DNA of 64,000 nucleotides from Paracoccus sp. R12_2 (GTDB lineage: Bacteria; Pseudomonadota; Alphaproteobacteria; Rhodobacterales; Rhodobacteraceae). The stretch lies in contig NZ_JAGHRA010000018.1 of NCBI RefSeq assembly GCF_017744015.1, positions 1 through 64,000 of the forward strand, in the 5' to 3' direction. Below are positions 35,154 to 44,296 of this stretch, one piece after another. Positions within the stretch are counted from its first letter, which is position 1; every line of letters starts with the position of its first letter. A model generated the notes under the pieces. It had not been told where the DNA came from and searched no databases. It worked only from the letters and a program-made list of their open reading frames with translations. A program made the translations under genes and the position numbers.

Positions 35154-36218
35154 TCACGCCACCTGCACCTCTGGGTCCACCGCCTCGCTGTCGTCGGGGG
35201 CGATCATCTCGGTCACGCATTTCTGCAAGGTGATCACGCCCAGATGCGTCCCGTCCCTGCTGACGATGTTGGCACGGTTCGTCTCGGCATTGGTCATTGC
35301 CCGTGCGGCCTCTTCCAGCAGCGTCGTCGCGGTCAGCGTCACCGACGTTTCCGCCCGTTCGCCCTTGCGCATGATGGTGCGGACCGAGATCACATGGCCG
35401 CGGTTCACGTCCCGCACGAAGCTGCTGATATAGTCGTCGGCGGGTCGCAGGACGATCTGTTCGCCCGTACCCTGCTGGATGATCCTGCCGTCGCGCAGAA
35501 TCGCGATCCGGTCGCCAAGGCGCAGCGCCTCGTCCAGATCATGGGTGATGAAGATGATCGTCTTGTGCAGCTCTGCCTGCAGGTCCAGCAGGACCGATTG
35601 CATGTCGGTTCGGATCAGCGGGTCCAGCGCCGAGAACGCCTCGTCCATCAGCAGGATCTCGGCGTCGTTGGTCAGCGCACGGGCAAGGCCCACGCGCTGC
35701 TGCATGCCGCCGGACAACTGGTTTGGATAGCTTTCCTCGAACCCGTCCAGTCCCACCCTGCTGATCCAGCGCCGGGCACGTTCGCCGGCCTCTTTTTCGC
35801 CGACGCCGCGGATGTTCAGCCCATAGGTGGTATTCTCAAGCACTGTGCGATGCGGAAACAGTGCGAATTTCTGAAAGACCATCGCGGTCTTTTCGCGGCG
35901 GAACTGGCGCAATTCGGTCTGCGACATCTTCACGATGTCGCGGTCCTCGAAGATCACCTCGCCCGATGTCGGTTCGATCAGGCGGTTGATGTGCCGGATC
36001 AGCGTCGATTTTCCGGACCCGGAAAGACCCATCACCACCTGGATCTTGCCTGCGGGTATAGTCAGGGTGATGTCGTCCAGGCCCAGAACGTGGTTATGCT
36101 TGGCCTTCAGCTCTTCCTTGGTCATGCCCGCCTCGACATCGGCCACATGGGCCGCGCCGTTCGGACCGAAGATCTTGTAAAGCCTGTTGATCTGAATTTC
36201 GTGTGTCGCCTCAGCCAT
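35154..36218 (-). CDS. Quaternary-amine (betaine/choline type) ABC transporter ATP-binding protein
   Basis: About 354 residues of the ProV/OpuAA type. It has Walker A GLSGSGKST, signature LSGGMQQRVGLARAL, Walker B ILLMDEAFSALDPLIR, and the long N-terminal region with VEAGMTKEELKAKHNHVLGL typical of this family. A CBS-like C-terminal region follows. It energises uptake of an osmoprotectant such as glycine betaine, choline or proline betaine. ATG 36218 overlaps the permease stop (ATGGCTGA). It is last in the leftward operon binding protein-permease-ATPase. Confidence 0.92.
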   Translation of the reverse strand: MAEATHEIQINRLYKIFGPNGAAHVADVEAGMTKEELKAKHNHVLGLDDITLTIPAGKIQVVMGLSGSGKSTLIRHINRLIEPTSGEVIFEDRDIVKMSQTELRQFRREKTAMVFQKFALFPHRTVLENTTYGLNIRGVGEKEAGERARRWISRVGLDGFEESYPNQLSGGMQQRVGLARALTNDAEILLMDEAFSALDPLIRTDMQSVLLDLQAELHKTIIFITHDLDEALRLGDRIAILRDGRIIQQGTGEQIVLRPADDYISSFVRDVNRGHVISVRTIMRKGERAETSVTLTATTLLEEAARAMTNAETNRANIVSRDGTHLGVITLQKCVTEMIAPDDSEAVDPEVQVA

Positions 36219-37095
36219 GCACGGCCTCCAGATGCTTCTGCAGACGCTTGCCATAGGCCTGCGTCGCGCGGTCGAAGATGATCGCGATGGCGACGATCGC
36301 CAGTCCGTTCATCACGCCAAGGGTGAAATACTGGTTGTTGATCGCCTGCAGGACCGGCTGGCCCAATCCGCGCACACCGATCATCGAGGCCACAACGACC
36401 ATCGCAAGGCTCATCATGATGGTCTGGTTCACGCCCGCCATGATGGTCGGCAGCGCCAGCGGCAACTGCACGTCCTTCAGTTTCTGGCGCGGGTTCGACC
36501 CGAACGCCTCGGCGGCCTCCAGCACGTCGGCGGGAACGTGACGGATGCCCAGATTGGTCAGGCGGATGACCGGCGGCACGGCATAGATCACCACCGCGAT
36601 CACGCCCGGCACCTTGCCAAGCCCGAAGATCATCACCACGGGGATCAGATAGACGAAACTGGGCATGGTCTGCATCATGTCCAGGACCGGCGTGATCAGC
36701 TGGTTGGCGCGGTCCGAGCGCGCCATCAGGATGCCGGCGGGAATGCCGATCACCACGGCGATCATCGTGCAGACCGCGACCATGGCGATGGTCCGCATCG
36801 TATCCTCCCACATCCCGAAGAACCCGATCAGGCAAAGGGCGACGATCGTGCCCACGACGATCTGCCAGCTTCGGCTGAGCGCCCAGACCAGACCGGCGAT
36901 GGCTGCCAGGACAAGAATCCAGGGACTGCCGATCAGCAGATCCTCGATAAACACCAGAAGCACCTGGATCGGGTGAAACATGGCCTCCAGCGTCTCGCCA
37001 TAGGCGCGGGTAAAATCGCGAAAGGCGCCGTCGATGGCGATGCGCATGTCGCGCAGGTCGCCACGGCCGAGGGATGGGAATTCAATCAGGTCCAT
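36211..37095 (-). CDS. Quaternary-amine ABC transporter permease
   Basis: A 294-residue ProW-type permease. About six or seven membrane segments are visible with the binding-protein-dependent transport loop EAAEAFGSNPRQKLKDVQLPLALPTIMAG. The line MMQTMPSFVYLIPVVMIFGLG is highly characteristic of ProW/OpuAB. It is coupled by an eight-base overlap to the ATPase gene. Confidence 0.92.
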   Translation of the reverse strand: MDLIEFPSLGRGDLRDMRIAIDGAFRDFTRAYGETLEAMFHPIQVLLVFIEDLLIGSPWILVLAAIAGLVWALSRSWQIVVGTIVALCLIGFFGMWEDTMRTIAMVAVCTMIAVVIGIPAGILMARSDRANQLITPVLDMMQTMPSFVYLIPVVMIFGLGKVPGVIAVVIYAVPPVIRLTNLGIRHVPADVLEAAEAFGSNPRQKLKDVQLPLALPTIMAGVNQTIMMSLAMVVVASMIGVRGLGQPVLQAINNQYFTLGVMNGLAIVAIAIIFDRATQAYGKRLQKHLEAVHG

Positions 37096-37136
37096 TGTTC
37101 TTCTTCTTTGTCAGTTCGCCGGTCGTCCGAACGAAA

Positions 37137-37161
37137 GCGGGGCGTGACCTGCACGCCCCGC
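37137..37161 (-). promoter_or_regulatory. Intra-operon hairpin after betaine-type binding-protein gene
   Basis: GCGGGGCGTG-ACCTG-CACGCCCCGC is a perfect ten-base stem in the 81-base gap between binding protein and permease genes. On the minus strand it is followed only by TTTCG, so read-through is expected. It probably lets the binding protein be made in excess. Confidence 0.6.
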
Positions 37162-37176
37162 CTGTCTGCTTGCTGA

Positions 37177-38172
37177 TCAGAGCGCGTCCTTGACCTTGGC
37201 GGCCACATCCTCGCTGACCCATGCGGACCAGACCTCGGGATGGTTCTCAAGGAAGTACCAGGCGCCGTCCTCGTTGGTGGCCTGATTTTCGCCCATCCAT
37301 GCCAGCAGCCCGTTCACGGTCTCGTTGGTCCAGGCGCGCTTGCCCAGGTAATCCATCGTCACCGCATTATTCTCGGCGAACTCCTCGGTCACGGCGGTGA
37401 ACACGTCCGAACGCGGCCATTCATTCAACTGCGGCTCGGGGCAGTTGTTGACGACCGTGCAGGTGTCCCACTGCTCGCGGTTATGTTCGACACCCAGTTC
37501 CAGCTTGGTCATGTCGTATTTGCCGAGGATCGCGGTCGGCGCCCAGTAATAGCCCAACCAGCCTTCTTCACGGTTGAAGGCGCGCGCGATCGAACCGTCA
37601 AGTCCGGCGGCAGACCCGGAATCGACCAGTTCGAACCCCTTATCCTCGCCGTTCAGCGCGCGATACTGGTTCGCTGTGATGATCTGGCAGGCCCATCCCG
37701 ACGGGCAGTTGAAGAACGCGCCCTTACTGCTGTCCTCGGCGCCGGGGAACAGATCCGGATTGGCCAACGCGTCCTCGATGGTCTTGATGCCATGTTCTTC
37801 GGACAGCCAGGTCGGCACCCAGAAGCCTTCGACACCGCCATCGGACAGGATCTCCGACGCGATCACGATGCGCCCTTCCTCGACTGCGGCATCCAGCGGG
37901 ATCTTGACCGCGTTGACCCAAAGCTCGGGCGCCACATCGGGTTCGCCCTTCTCGTTCATCGAGGTGAAGGTCGGCACGGTATCGCCGGTGACCAGCGCCA
38001 CATCGCAGCCATAACCTTCTTCCAGGATGATCTTGTCGACCCAGGCGGCCAGTCCGGCCGAGGCCCAGTTCATTTCGGCGATGGTCAGGCTGCCGCAGTC
38101 TTCGGCCGCGAAGGCCGCGGGCGCCGCGACCATCAGACCGGCAACAGCCAGTGCGGGTTTCAGGGCTTTCAT
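37177..38172 (-). CDS. Quaternary-amine ABC transporter binding protein
   Basis: A 331-residue OpuAC/ProX-type periplasmic protein. The signal peptide is MKALKPALAVAGLMVAAPAAFA. The mature part has LTIAEMNWASAGLAAWVDKIILEEGYGCDV and PELWVNAVKIPLDAAVEEGR, as in choline- or betaine-binding proteins, with several Trp residues suited to cation-pi binding (GWLGYYWAPTAILGKYDM). It is first in its operon. The 230 bases upstream are AT-rich and hold its promoter region. Confidence 0.9.
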   Translation of the reverse strand: MKALKPALAVAGLMVAAPAAFAAEDCGSLTIAEMNWASAGLAAWVDKIILEEGYGCDVALVTGDTVPTFTSMNEKGEPDVAPELWVNAVKIPLDAAVEEGRIVIASEILSDGGVEGFWVPTWLSEEHGIKTIEDALANPDLFPGAEDSSKGAFFNCPSGWACQIITANQYRALNGEDKGFELVDSGSAAGLDGSIARAFNREEGWLGYYWAPTAILGKYDMTKLELGVEHNREQWDTCTVVNNCPEPQLNEWPRSDVFTAVTEEFAENNAVTMDYLGKRAWTNETVNGLLAWMGENQATNEDGAWYFLENHPEVWSAWVSEDVAAKVKDAL

Positions 38173-38402
38173 GAGACGTCCTTTCGTTTCTTGTCACATT
38201 CGGGGGCCGAACGGCCCCGCGACTGGCCGCACAGGGCGGCCGCAAGCACGCAAGCTTGGAAAAATCATAGAACACCGATCACCGCTTGTCACACATTCGC
38301 GACGCGGAATTCCCAAATTACTGATACTTATTGCTTTTTGTTAACCGCTTTGGCGGATTTTGGGCATTGGCGCGTTCATGCCGAAGATCGTTGCCTGCAG
38401 CA

Positions 38403-39896
38403 TCAGGACGGCGTGGGAACGATGCTGCGCCGCGATAGCCACAGCGACAGGGCCAGAAAGGCGATCGTCAGGACATAGATCGTGACGGCAATCGGGCTTT
38501 CGACAAGGATCGTGAAATCCCCGCCCGAGATCGACAGCGCCCGACGCAGATTGTTTTCCATGTCCATGCCCAGAAGCAGGCCAAGCACCACCGGCACAAG
38601 CGAAAACTCCAGCTTGCGCAGCACGAAGCCAAGGATACCGAACCCGACCATGACCATCAGGTCAAATGCAGCATGCGTGATCGCATAGACGCCCAGATAG
38701 CTGATCGCGACGACCAGCGGCATCAAGCCCCAAGCAGGCAGGCCAAGGACGCGGGTGAACATGCCGATCAGCGGCAGGTTCAGGATCAGCAACACCAGGT
38801 TCGCCAGATACAGTGCGGCGACCAGGCCCCAGACCAGATCGGGGCTGCGCTGAAACAGCAACGGGCCGGGCTGGATGTTCAGCGAAATCAGCATCGCCAG
38901 CATCACCGCAGTGGTCCCCGACCCCGGCACCCCCAGCGTCAGCATCGGAATCAGCGCGCCGCCGCTGGCGGCGTTGTTGCCAGCCTCGGGGGCGGCCACG
39001 CCGCGCGGGTCGCCCTGCCCGAACGTGCCCTTGTCGCTGAGCCTTTTCTCGAAGCTGTAGGACATCACCGCCCCCAGCGATGCCCCGGCACCCGGCAGGA
39101 TGCCCGCAACGAAGCCGATCAGCGATCCACGAAGCGAGGCACCCAACCCTTCGCGCACGCGGCTGAAACGCGGGAAGACACGGCCCGGCGGAACCAAACC
39201 GCCGCCATGCGCCCGTTCTTCAAGAAAGAACAGGATCTCGGAAAGCGCGAACAGCCCGACCAGCGCCACGATGGGATCGAAGCCGTCATAAAGATTGAAG
39301 CTGCCGAAGGTATAACGGGCCACCCCGGTGGATGGGTCAAGCCCCACCGTGCCAAGCATCAGCCCCAGCATCGCGGCCAGCAGCGTCTTGCGCGGGTCGG
39401 TGCCCGTGATCCCGCCGATCGTGGCAAAGGCCATCACATACAGCGCGAAATAATCGGAGGGCCCGAAATGTATCGCGGCCTTGGCCAGCATCGGGGCGAA
39501 CAATGTCAGCCCGATCGTCGCCAGCGTCGCGCCGATGAAGGACGCCACGCCCGAGATCGCCAGCGCGTCGGCCGCCTGCCCCTTCTTCGCCATCGGATAG
39601 CCGTCCAGCGTCGTCATGATCGCCGGCTCGTCGCCCGGAATGTTCAACAGGATCGCGCTGATCCGCCCGCCATACATGCAGCCGTAGTAGACAGCGGACA
39701 GCAGGATCATCGACGAGGTCGCGTCCAGTCCGAAGGCGAAGGTCAGCGGGATCAGGATCGCCACGCCATTGACCGGACCCAGCCCCGGCAGCGCGCCGAT
39801 CAGTGTCCCGGCAAAGCAGCCGCCGAAGATCAGGGCCAGATTGATGGGCAGCGCGGCAACGGCAAAGCCGGACCACAGCGAAGACAGAATTTCCAT
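38403..39896 (-). CDS. tctA: Tripartite tricarboxylate transporter large membrane protein
   Basis: About 497 residues with eleven or twelve membrane helices. TctA signatures are clear: GALPGLGPVNGVAILIPLTF near the start, GRISAILLNIPGDEPAIMTTLDG, and GVAAPEAGNNAASGGALIPMLTLGVPGSGTTAVML in the middle. It is the transport channel of the three-part system that takes up di- or tricarboxylates using the binding protein TctC. ATG 39896 lies directly after the tctB stop. Confidence 0.94.
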   Translation of the reverse strand: MEILSSLWSGFAVAALPINLALIFGGCFAGTLIGALPGLGPVNGVAILIPLTFAFGLDATSSMILLSAVYYGCMYGGRISAILLNIPGDEPAIMTTLDGYPMAKKGQAADALAISGVASFIGATLATIGLTLFAPMLAKAAIHFGPSDYFALYVMAFATIGGITGTDPRKTLLAAMLGLMLGTVGLDPSTGVARYTFGSFNLYDGFDPIVALVGLFALSEILFFLEERAHGGGLVPPGRVFPRFSRVREGLGASLRGSLIGFVAGILPGAGASLGAVMSYSFEKRLSDKGTFGQGDPRGVAAPEAGNNAASGGALIPMLTLGVPGSGTTAVMLAMLISLNIQPGPLLFQRSPDLVWGLVAALYLANLVLLILNLPLIGMFTRVLGLPAWGLMPLVVAISYLGVYAITHAAFDLMVMVGFGILGFVLRKLEFSLVPVVLGLLLGMDMENNLRRALSISGGDFTILVESPIAVTIYVLTIAFLALSLWLSRRSIVPTPS

Positions 39897-39897
39897 G

Positions 39898-40329
39898 TCA
39901 GCCAAACCATGTGCCGACCAGGGGCAGCGGCAGCCCCATCAGCCGGTCGAACAGAAGATACAATCCCGGCGCGGCAAGACCCGCGGTCACGACACCGGCC
40001 AGCGCGGTCGCGCCCATCAGCAGGCCAAGCCCAAGGATCGACACGAAACTGGTTGCGACGAACCCAAGCGGTTCCAGCATCAGCGCGTAGAAGATCAGCA
40101 GCGCCACCGCCGCCGCCTGCCGCGCCAGACCCGCAGGCCCGGCCCAGATGGCGGTGTGGCGCGGCCATATCGCCAGAGACAGTCCCAGAATGATCGCCGG
40201 GATGCCGACCACGCGCGGAAAGATCGCAGGTCCCAGCGGATCGCCGAAACCTGCGGTATATCCCGCCGACAACCAGACATAGCCGGTTGCCAGCAGCACG
40301 AAAGCCAGTCCGGCAAGCCGGTCTGTCAC
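39898..40329 (-). CDS. tctB: Tripartite tricarboxylate transporter small membrane protein
   Basis: A 143-residue membrane protein with four probable helices and the TctB pattern AGFGDPLGPAIFPRVVGIPAIILGL near the start and ALMLEPLGFVATSFV in the middle. The start is GTG 40329, overlapping the tctC stop in GTGA. It is the small partner of TctA. Confidence 0.88.
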   Translation of the reverse strand: MTDRLAGLAFVLLATGYVWLSAGYTAGFGDPLGPAIFPRVVGIPAIILGLSLAIWPRHTAIWAGPAGLARQAAAVALLIFYALMLEPLGFVATSFVSILGLGLLMGATALAGVVTAGLAAPGLYLLFDRLMGLPLPLVGTWFG

Positions 40330-41291
40330 TGGATGACCCCGATCTGACGCGAGATCTCGGCCATCTGTTCCTCTTGTTCGGCCACATAGGCGCTGAACTC
40401 TTCGCCGCCGCGCCAGATCGGCTCCAGCCCACTTGCCTTCGCGGTTTCCTGCCAGCCTTCACTGTCATACAGCGTCTTCAGCTTATCGACCCAGGCAGCA
40501 TAATCATCGTCGCTAACCTCGCCACCGGTGTAGAAGCCGCGCCAGTTATAGCCGGTCACATCATAACCCTGCGACTTGGCCGTGGGCAGGTCGGGAAAGG
40601 CCGAAACCGGCTGATCCGACAGCAGCGCCAGAACCCGGATGTCGCCCGATTCGACGAAACCCCTGATTTCGCCGAGGTCGGTCGAGACCAGATCGACCTG
40701 GCCACCCATCATTTGCGTCACTGCGGGGCTGCCGCCATCGAACTGGACCCAGCGGATCTGGTCCAACCCATCGACTTTGCCGGCCTGCGCCAGCAGCAGC
40801 AGACGAATGTGATCCCAGCCGCCCGCGCCGGACGATCCGGAGGTGACGACCGAAGTCGGATCTTCTTTCAGCCGAGCCATCAGGTCGTCCAGCGACTGGA
40901 TATCGCTGTCCTTGGCAACCGCAATCGTGCCGACATCCGCGCCAAGCATCGCCAGCCAGCGCATCGCATCGGTTCCGGCAGGATACTTGCCCTGCGCGAT
41001 CTGGGTGATGCCCACGGTCGAGGTCGCGACCAGCAGTTCCGCATCATCGGCGCGCTTGCCCGCGACATTGGCATAGGCCACTGCGCCGACGCCGCCGGGC
41101 ATGTTGGTGACCTGCATGTTCCCGTCGACCAGACCTTGTTCAGAAAGCAGGCGGCCAACTTCGCGGCAAGTAAAGTCCCAGCCACCGCCTGGGTCGGCCG
41201 GGGCAATGCACTCGGCCGCAGTCGCGGGCAGCGCGAACAGCATCGTGGCAGCCACCCCGGCGGCTTTCAGCCCGTTCAGTTTCCGGATCAT
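40326..41291 (-). CDS. tctC: Tripartite tricarboxylate transporter periplasmic binding protein
   Basis: A 321-residue Bug-family receptor. The signal peptide is MIRKLNGLKAAGVAATMLFALPATAA. The mature part has CIAPADPGGGWDFTCREVGRLL, the carboxylate-binding start loop, and SVVTSGSSGAGGWDHIRL. It binds a carboxylate for TctA/TctB. It follows the GntR gene by 29 bases in the same direction and is probably co-transcribed with it. The ligand may be the acid used by the adjacent lyase/CoA-transferase pair. Confidence 0.92.
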   Translation of the reverse strand: MIRKLNGLKAAGVAATMLFALPATAAECIAPADPGGGWDFTCREVGRLLSEQGLVDGNMQVTNMPGGVGAVAYANVAGKRADDAELLVATSTVGITQIAQGKYPAGTDAMRWLAMLGADVGTIAVAKDSDIQSLDDLMARLKEDPTSVVTSGSSGAGGWDHIRLLLLAQAGKVDGLDQIRWVQFDGGSPAVTQMMGGQVDLVSTDLGEIRGFVESGDIRVLALLSDQPVSAFPDLPTAKSQGYDVTGYNWRGFYTGGEVSDDDYAAWVDKLKTLYDSEGWQETAKASGLEPIWRGGEEFSAYVAEQEEQMAEISRQIGVIQ

Positions 41292-41320
41292 CCTTGTTCC
41301 TCCCTTAGATGATGGTTCTT

Positions 41321-42001
41321 TTATTCTCCGACGATGCCACGGCGACCCATGAAGCGCCTTGCATTTTCGATGGCATCACGAACTTCAAGTCTGACCGAAG
41401 CCGAATGGGCCCGCACCGCCCGCGCAGCGCCCTCGGCGTCGCGCGCCTCGATCAGGTTCAGGATCGCGCTATGTTCGCGATGCGTGGTCGCACGCCCTTC
41501 CTCGGACGCGAAGCTCAGCCAGCGGGCGCGCAGGGTGCGCAAGGTCACGTCTTGCAGCGCGGTCTCCAGGCAGCGGTTTCGTGACAGCGCGGCGCAGCGG
41601 ACGTGAAAATCAAGGCCCATCTCCAGCCAGCGTTCGGGTGTGAATTCTTCATGGCTGAAGTTCATGCTGTGCCGGATCGCCGCGATCTGTTCCGGCGTCG
41701 CCAGCTTGGCCGCCAGCCTGACGGCCTGAGGCTCGACGATGTCGCGAAAGGCGAACACCTCGTCAATCTCGGCCATATCGAAGGGCGCGATGGCATAACT
41801 GCGACCGTCCCGCACCACCAGCCCGTCACGGACCAGATGGAACAGCGCCTCGCGGATCGGTGTGCGCGACACCTGGAACTGCGCCTCCAGCGCGCGTTCG
41901 CTGACCGGCTCGCCCGGCACCAGATCCAGCGACAGGATCGCGAAACGCAGCCGAGACAGGATGTCCCGATCATCGGTCTGCTGTTCTGTCGATGCCATCA
42001 T
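41321..42001 (-). CDS. GntR-family regulator with FCD domain
   Basis: A 226-residue FadR-subfamily regulator. The winged helix reads LVPGEPVSERALEAQFQVSRTPIREALFHLVRDGLV; the FCD domain follows with FRDIVEPQAVRLAAKL and HEEFTPERWLEMGLDFHVRCAAL, His and Asp residues being the usual metal/ligand site. GAGGAGGCGTCA precedes ATG 42001. The perfect palindrome ATTGGTATACCAAT lies 17 bases upstream, so it probably controls itself, tctCBA and the divergent lyase operon in response to a carboxylate. Confidence 0.92.
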   Translation of the reverse strand: MMASTEQQTDDRDILSRLRFAILSLDLVPGEPVSERALEAQFQVSRTPIREALFHLVRDGLVVRDGRSYAIAPFDMAEIDEVFAFRDIVEPQAVRLAAKLATPEQIAAIRHSMNFSHEEFTPERWLEMGLDFHVRCAALSRNRCLETALQDVTLRTLRARWLSFASEEGRATTHREHSAILNLIEARDAEGAARAVRAHSASVRLEVRDAIENARRFMGRRGIVGE

Positions 42002-42017
42002 TGACGCCTCCTCAAAA

Positions 42018-42031
42018 ATTGGTATACCAAT
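42018..42031. promoter_or_regulatory. GntR/FCD operator, perfect palindrome
   Basis: ATTGGTATACCAAT is a perfect 14-base palindrome in the 72-base gap between the divergent GntR gene and the lyase gene. TTGGTATACCAA is the usual kind of site for FCD-type GntR proteins. Confidence 0.75.
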
Positions 42032-42073
42032 CTGGAATTCAATTGCAAGCCGCTTCTATTCAGGGGGATACCG

Positions 42074-43027
42074 ATGGCCAGCCGGATAAATGGCTTTCCC
42101 GAACAGGCCGTCATCACCGAGGTCGGTCCGCGTGACGGGCTGCAGTCGGAGCCGGGCTTCGTGCCGACCGACGACAAGATCGCGCTGATCCGCGCGCTGA
42201 TCGATGCCGGGCTGCGCCGGTTCGAGGTGACGTCGTTCGTCTCACCCCGCGCGGTCCCTCAGATGCGCGACGCGGCCGAGGTGATGGCGGTGTTTCGCGA
42301 TCGCGACGACCTGCACCTGACCGCGCTGGTGCCCAATGCCCGTGGCGCCGAGGCGGCGATCGAGGCGGGCGTCGATGCGATGGTGCTGTTCGCGTCGGCA
42401 TCCGAAAGCCACAATCTGAAGAACGTGAACCGCAGCCGCGCCGAGTCGCTGCAGGGTTTCGCCCAGATCGCCCGGCTGGCAGAAGACTCTGGCGTGCGCC
42501 TGCAAGGGGCAATCGCCACGGCGTTCGGATGCCCTTTCGAGGGGGATGTGGACGTGCAGGCGGTCGTTGATCAGGCCAAGGCCTATCGCGATCTGGGCAT
42601 GGACTACATCACCCTGGGCGACACGACCGGGATGGCGACACCCGTATTGGTGGCGGAACGGGTTGGGGCACTGCGGCCGGTTCTGCCCGAAACCGATCTG
42701 GCACTGCATTTCCACAACACGCGCGGTGTCGGGCTGGCCTGCGCCTATGCGGGGCTGTCACTGGGTGTCACCCATTACGAATCCAGCATCGGCGGGCTTG
42801 GCGGTTGCCCCTTCGTGCCGCGCGCCACAGGCAATGTCGCGACCGAAGATCTGGTCTATCTGTGCCACGAAAGCGGGGTCGAGACCGGCACCGACCTGGG
42901 CAGGCTGATCGACGCGGCGCATCTGGCCGAGCGGATCGTGGGGCGCGAACTGCCCGGCCAGATCATGAAGGCGGGGCCGCGCCTGCAAACCGCCAGCATG
43001 GACAGCGTGAGGACCGCTAATGGCTGA
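42074..43027 (+). CDS. Hydroxymethylglutaryl-CoA lyase-family enzyme
   Basis: A 317-residue HMGL-like TIM-barrel lyase. It has EVGPRDGLQSE at the N-terminus, TLGDTTGMATP in the middle, LHFHNTRGVGLA with metal-binding His residues, and the Cys signature GGLGGCPFVPRATGN. It would split HMG-CoA into acetyl-CoA and acetoacetate, or cleave a related 3-hydroxyacyl-CoA. The paired CoA transferase gene starts inside its last codons. The neighbouring carboxylate transporter suggests growth on an imported acid such as 3-hydroxy-3-methylglutarate; that is inference. Confidence 0.9.
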   Translation: MASRINGFPEQAVITEVGPRDGLQSEPGFVPTDDKIALIRALIDAGLRRFEVTSFVSPRAVPQMRDAAEVMAVFRDRDDLHLTALVPNARGAEAAIEAGVDAMVLFASASESHNLKNVNRSRAESLQGFAQIARLAEDSGVRLQGAIATAFGCPFEGDVDVQAVVDQAKAYRDLGMDYITLGDTTGMATPVLVAERVGALRPVLPETDLALHFHNTRGVGLACAYAGLSLGVTHYESSIGGLGGCPFVPRATGNVATEDLVYLCHESGVETGTDLGRLIDAAHLAERIVGRELPGQIMKAGPRLQTASMDSVRTANG

Positions 43028-44222
43028 ACCGGTGAAAGGGCCGCTGGACGGCCTGCGCGTGATCGACCTGACCCGCGTCCTGTCGGGCCCCTTCTGCACC
43101 ATGATCCTTGGCGATCTGGGCGCGGATGTCATCAAGATCGAACCTCCCAAGGGCGATCCGGTTCGTGCGCAGGGGACCATGACCGACGGGCGTTCAGGCT
43201 ATTTTGCAGGCTTCAACCGCAACAAGCGATCGGTCGTGCTGGATCTTTACAGCGATGCCGGCAAGGCCGTGCTGCGCCGTCTGCTGGCGGATGCCGATGT
43301 CCTGGTCGAGAATTTCCGCCCCGGCACGCTGGACAAGCTGGGCCTGGACGAAACGACCCTGAAAGACCTGAACCCGCGCCTGATCGTGGCCAGCGTGAAC
43401 GGCTATGGCAGCACTGGTCCCTATGTGGATCGCCCGGCCTTCGACTTCATCGCGCAGGCGATGAGCGGCTTCATGGGGGTGAATGGCGAACCGGACGGGC
43501 CGCCGATGCGTGCAGCCCCGCCCGTCAGCGATCTGATCGCCGGGATCTATGCGGCGACGGGCATCCTTGCGGCCGTGATCTGCCGCCAGAAAACGGGTCA
43601 GGGTCAGACGGTCGAGGTTGCGATGGTCAACGGGCTTCTCAGCCTGATGGCCTATCTGTCATCCGAATATTTCGCGACGGACAAGGTGCCGCAGCGGACC
43701 GGTAACGATCATCCGCTGGTGTATCCCTACGGCCTGTTCACCTGCTCGGACGGGCAGATCGCGGTTGCAAACTCGCATGACCAGATCCTGACGCGGTTCT
43801 TGGAAACACTGGACCTGGGCTGGATCATGACCGACCCGCGCTATGATACCAACCCCAAGCGGATGGCCGCACGCGAGGAACTGCGCGACCTGATCGACAG
43901 CCGGATGGCCGGCAAGCCCCGCGATCACTGGCTGTCGGTTCTGAACGCGGCGGGCGTGCCCTGCGGAATCGTGCAGGACTTGCAGCAGGTCTTCTCGGAC
44001 CCTCAGATCGCCGCGCAGGACATGGTGATCGAGGCGCCATGGCAGGATGGACCGGCGCTGAAGGTACTGGGATTTCCGATCAAGCTGAACGGCACGCCCT
44101 GCGCCGTTCACCGCCCGGTGCCCCGCCTTGGCGGTGGCACCGCCGAGGTTCTGACCGAGGCCGGGTTCGATCAGGCCCAGATCGCGGCACTTGTGCAGGA
44201 TGGCACGATCGGCACGGACTGA
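43020..44222 (+). CDS. CaiB/BaiF-family (type III) CoA transferase
   Basis: A 400-residue family III CoA transferase. The start GLRVIDLTRVLSGPFCTMILGDLGADVIKIEPPKGDPVR is diagnostic, as are FAGFNRNKRSVVLDL and the catalytic-Asp region AFDFIAQAMSGFM. It moves CoA between carboxylic acids, and would activate the acid that the preceding lyase cleaves. Its ATG overlaps the lyase stop by eight bases. Confidence 0.92.
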   Translation: MAEPVKGPLDGLRVIDLTRVLSGPFCTMILGDLGADVIKIEPPKGDPVRAQGTMTDGRSGYFAGFNRNKRSVVLDLYSDAGKAVLRRLLADADVLVENFRPGTLDKLGLDETTLKDLNPRLIVASVNGYGSTGPYVDRPAFDFIAQAMSGFMGVNGEPDGPPMRAAPPVSDLIAGIYAATGILAAVICRQKTGQGQTVEVAMVNGLLSLMAYLSSEYFATDKVPQRTGNDHPLVYPYGLFTCSDGQIAVANSHDQILTRFLETLDLGWIMTDPRYDTNPKRMAAREELRDLIDSRMAGKPRDHWLSVLNAAGVPCGIVQDLQQVFSDPQIAAQDMVIEAPWQDGPALKVLGFPIKLNGTPCAVHRPVPRLGGGTAEVLTEAGFDQAQIAALVQDGTIGTD

Positions 44223-44296
44223 TCCGCGTCGCTTTCGTTTGACGGCCCCTGTCCTTGCTGCGATGAGGGCCGCGAACAGCGCGGAAGGACCATGAC

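Noticed and set aside
38673-40193. A 506-codon open frame on the plus strand
   Set aside because: It is antisense to tctA and tctB, with low-complexity Arg/Gln/His-rich content and no ribosome site.
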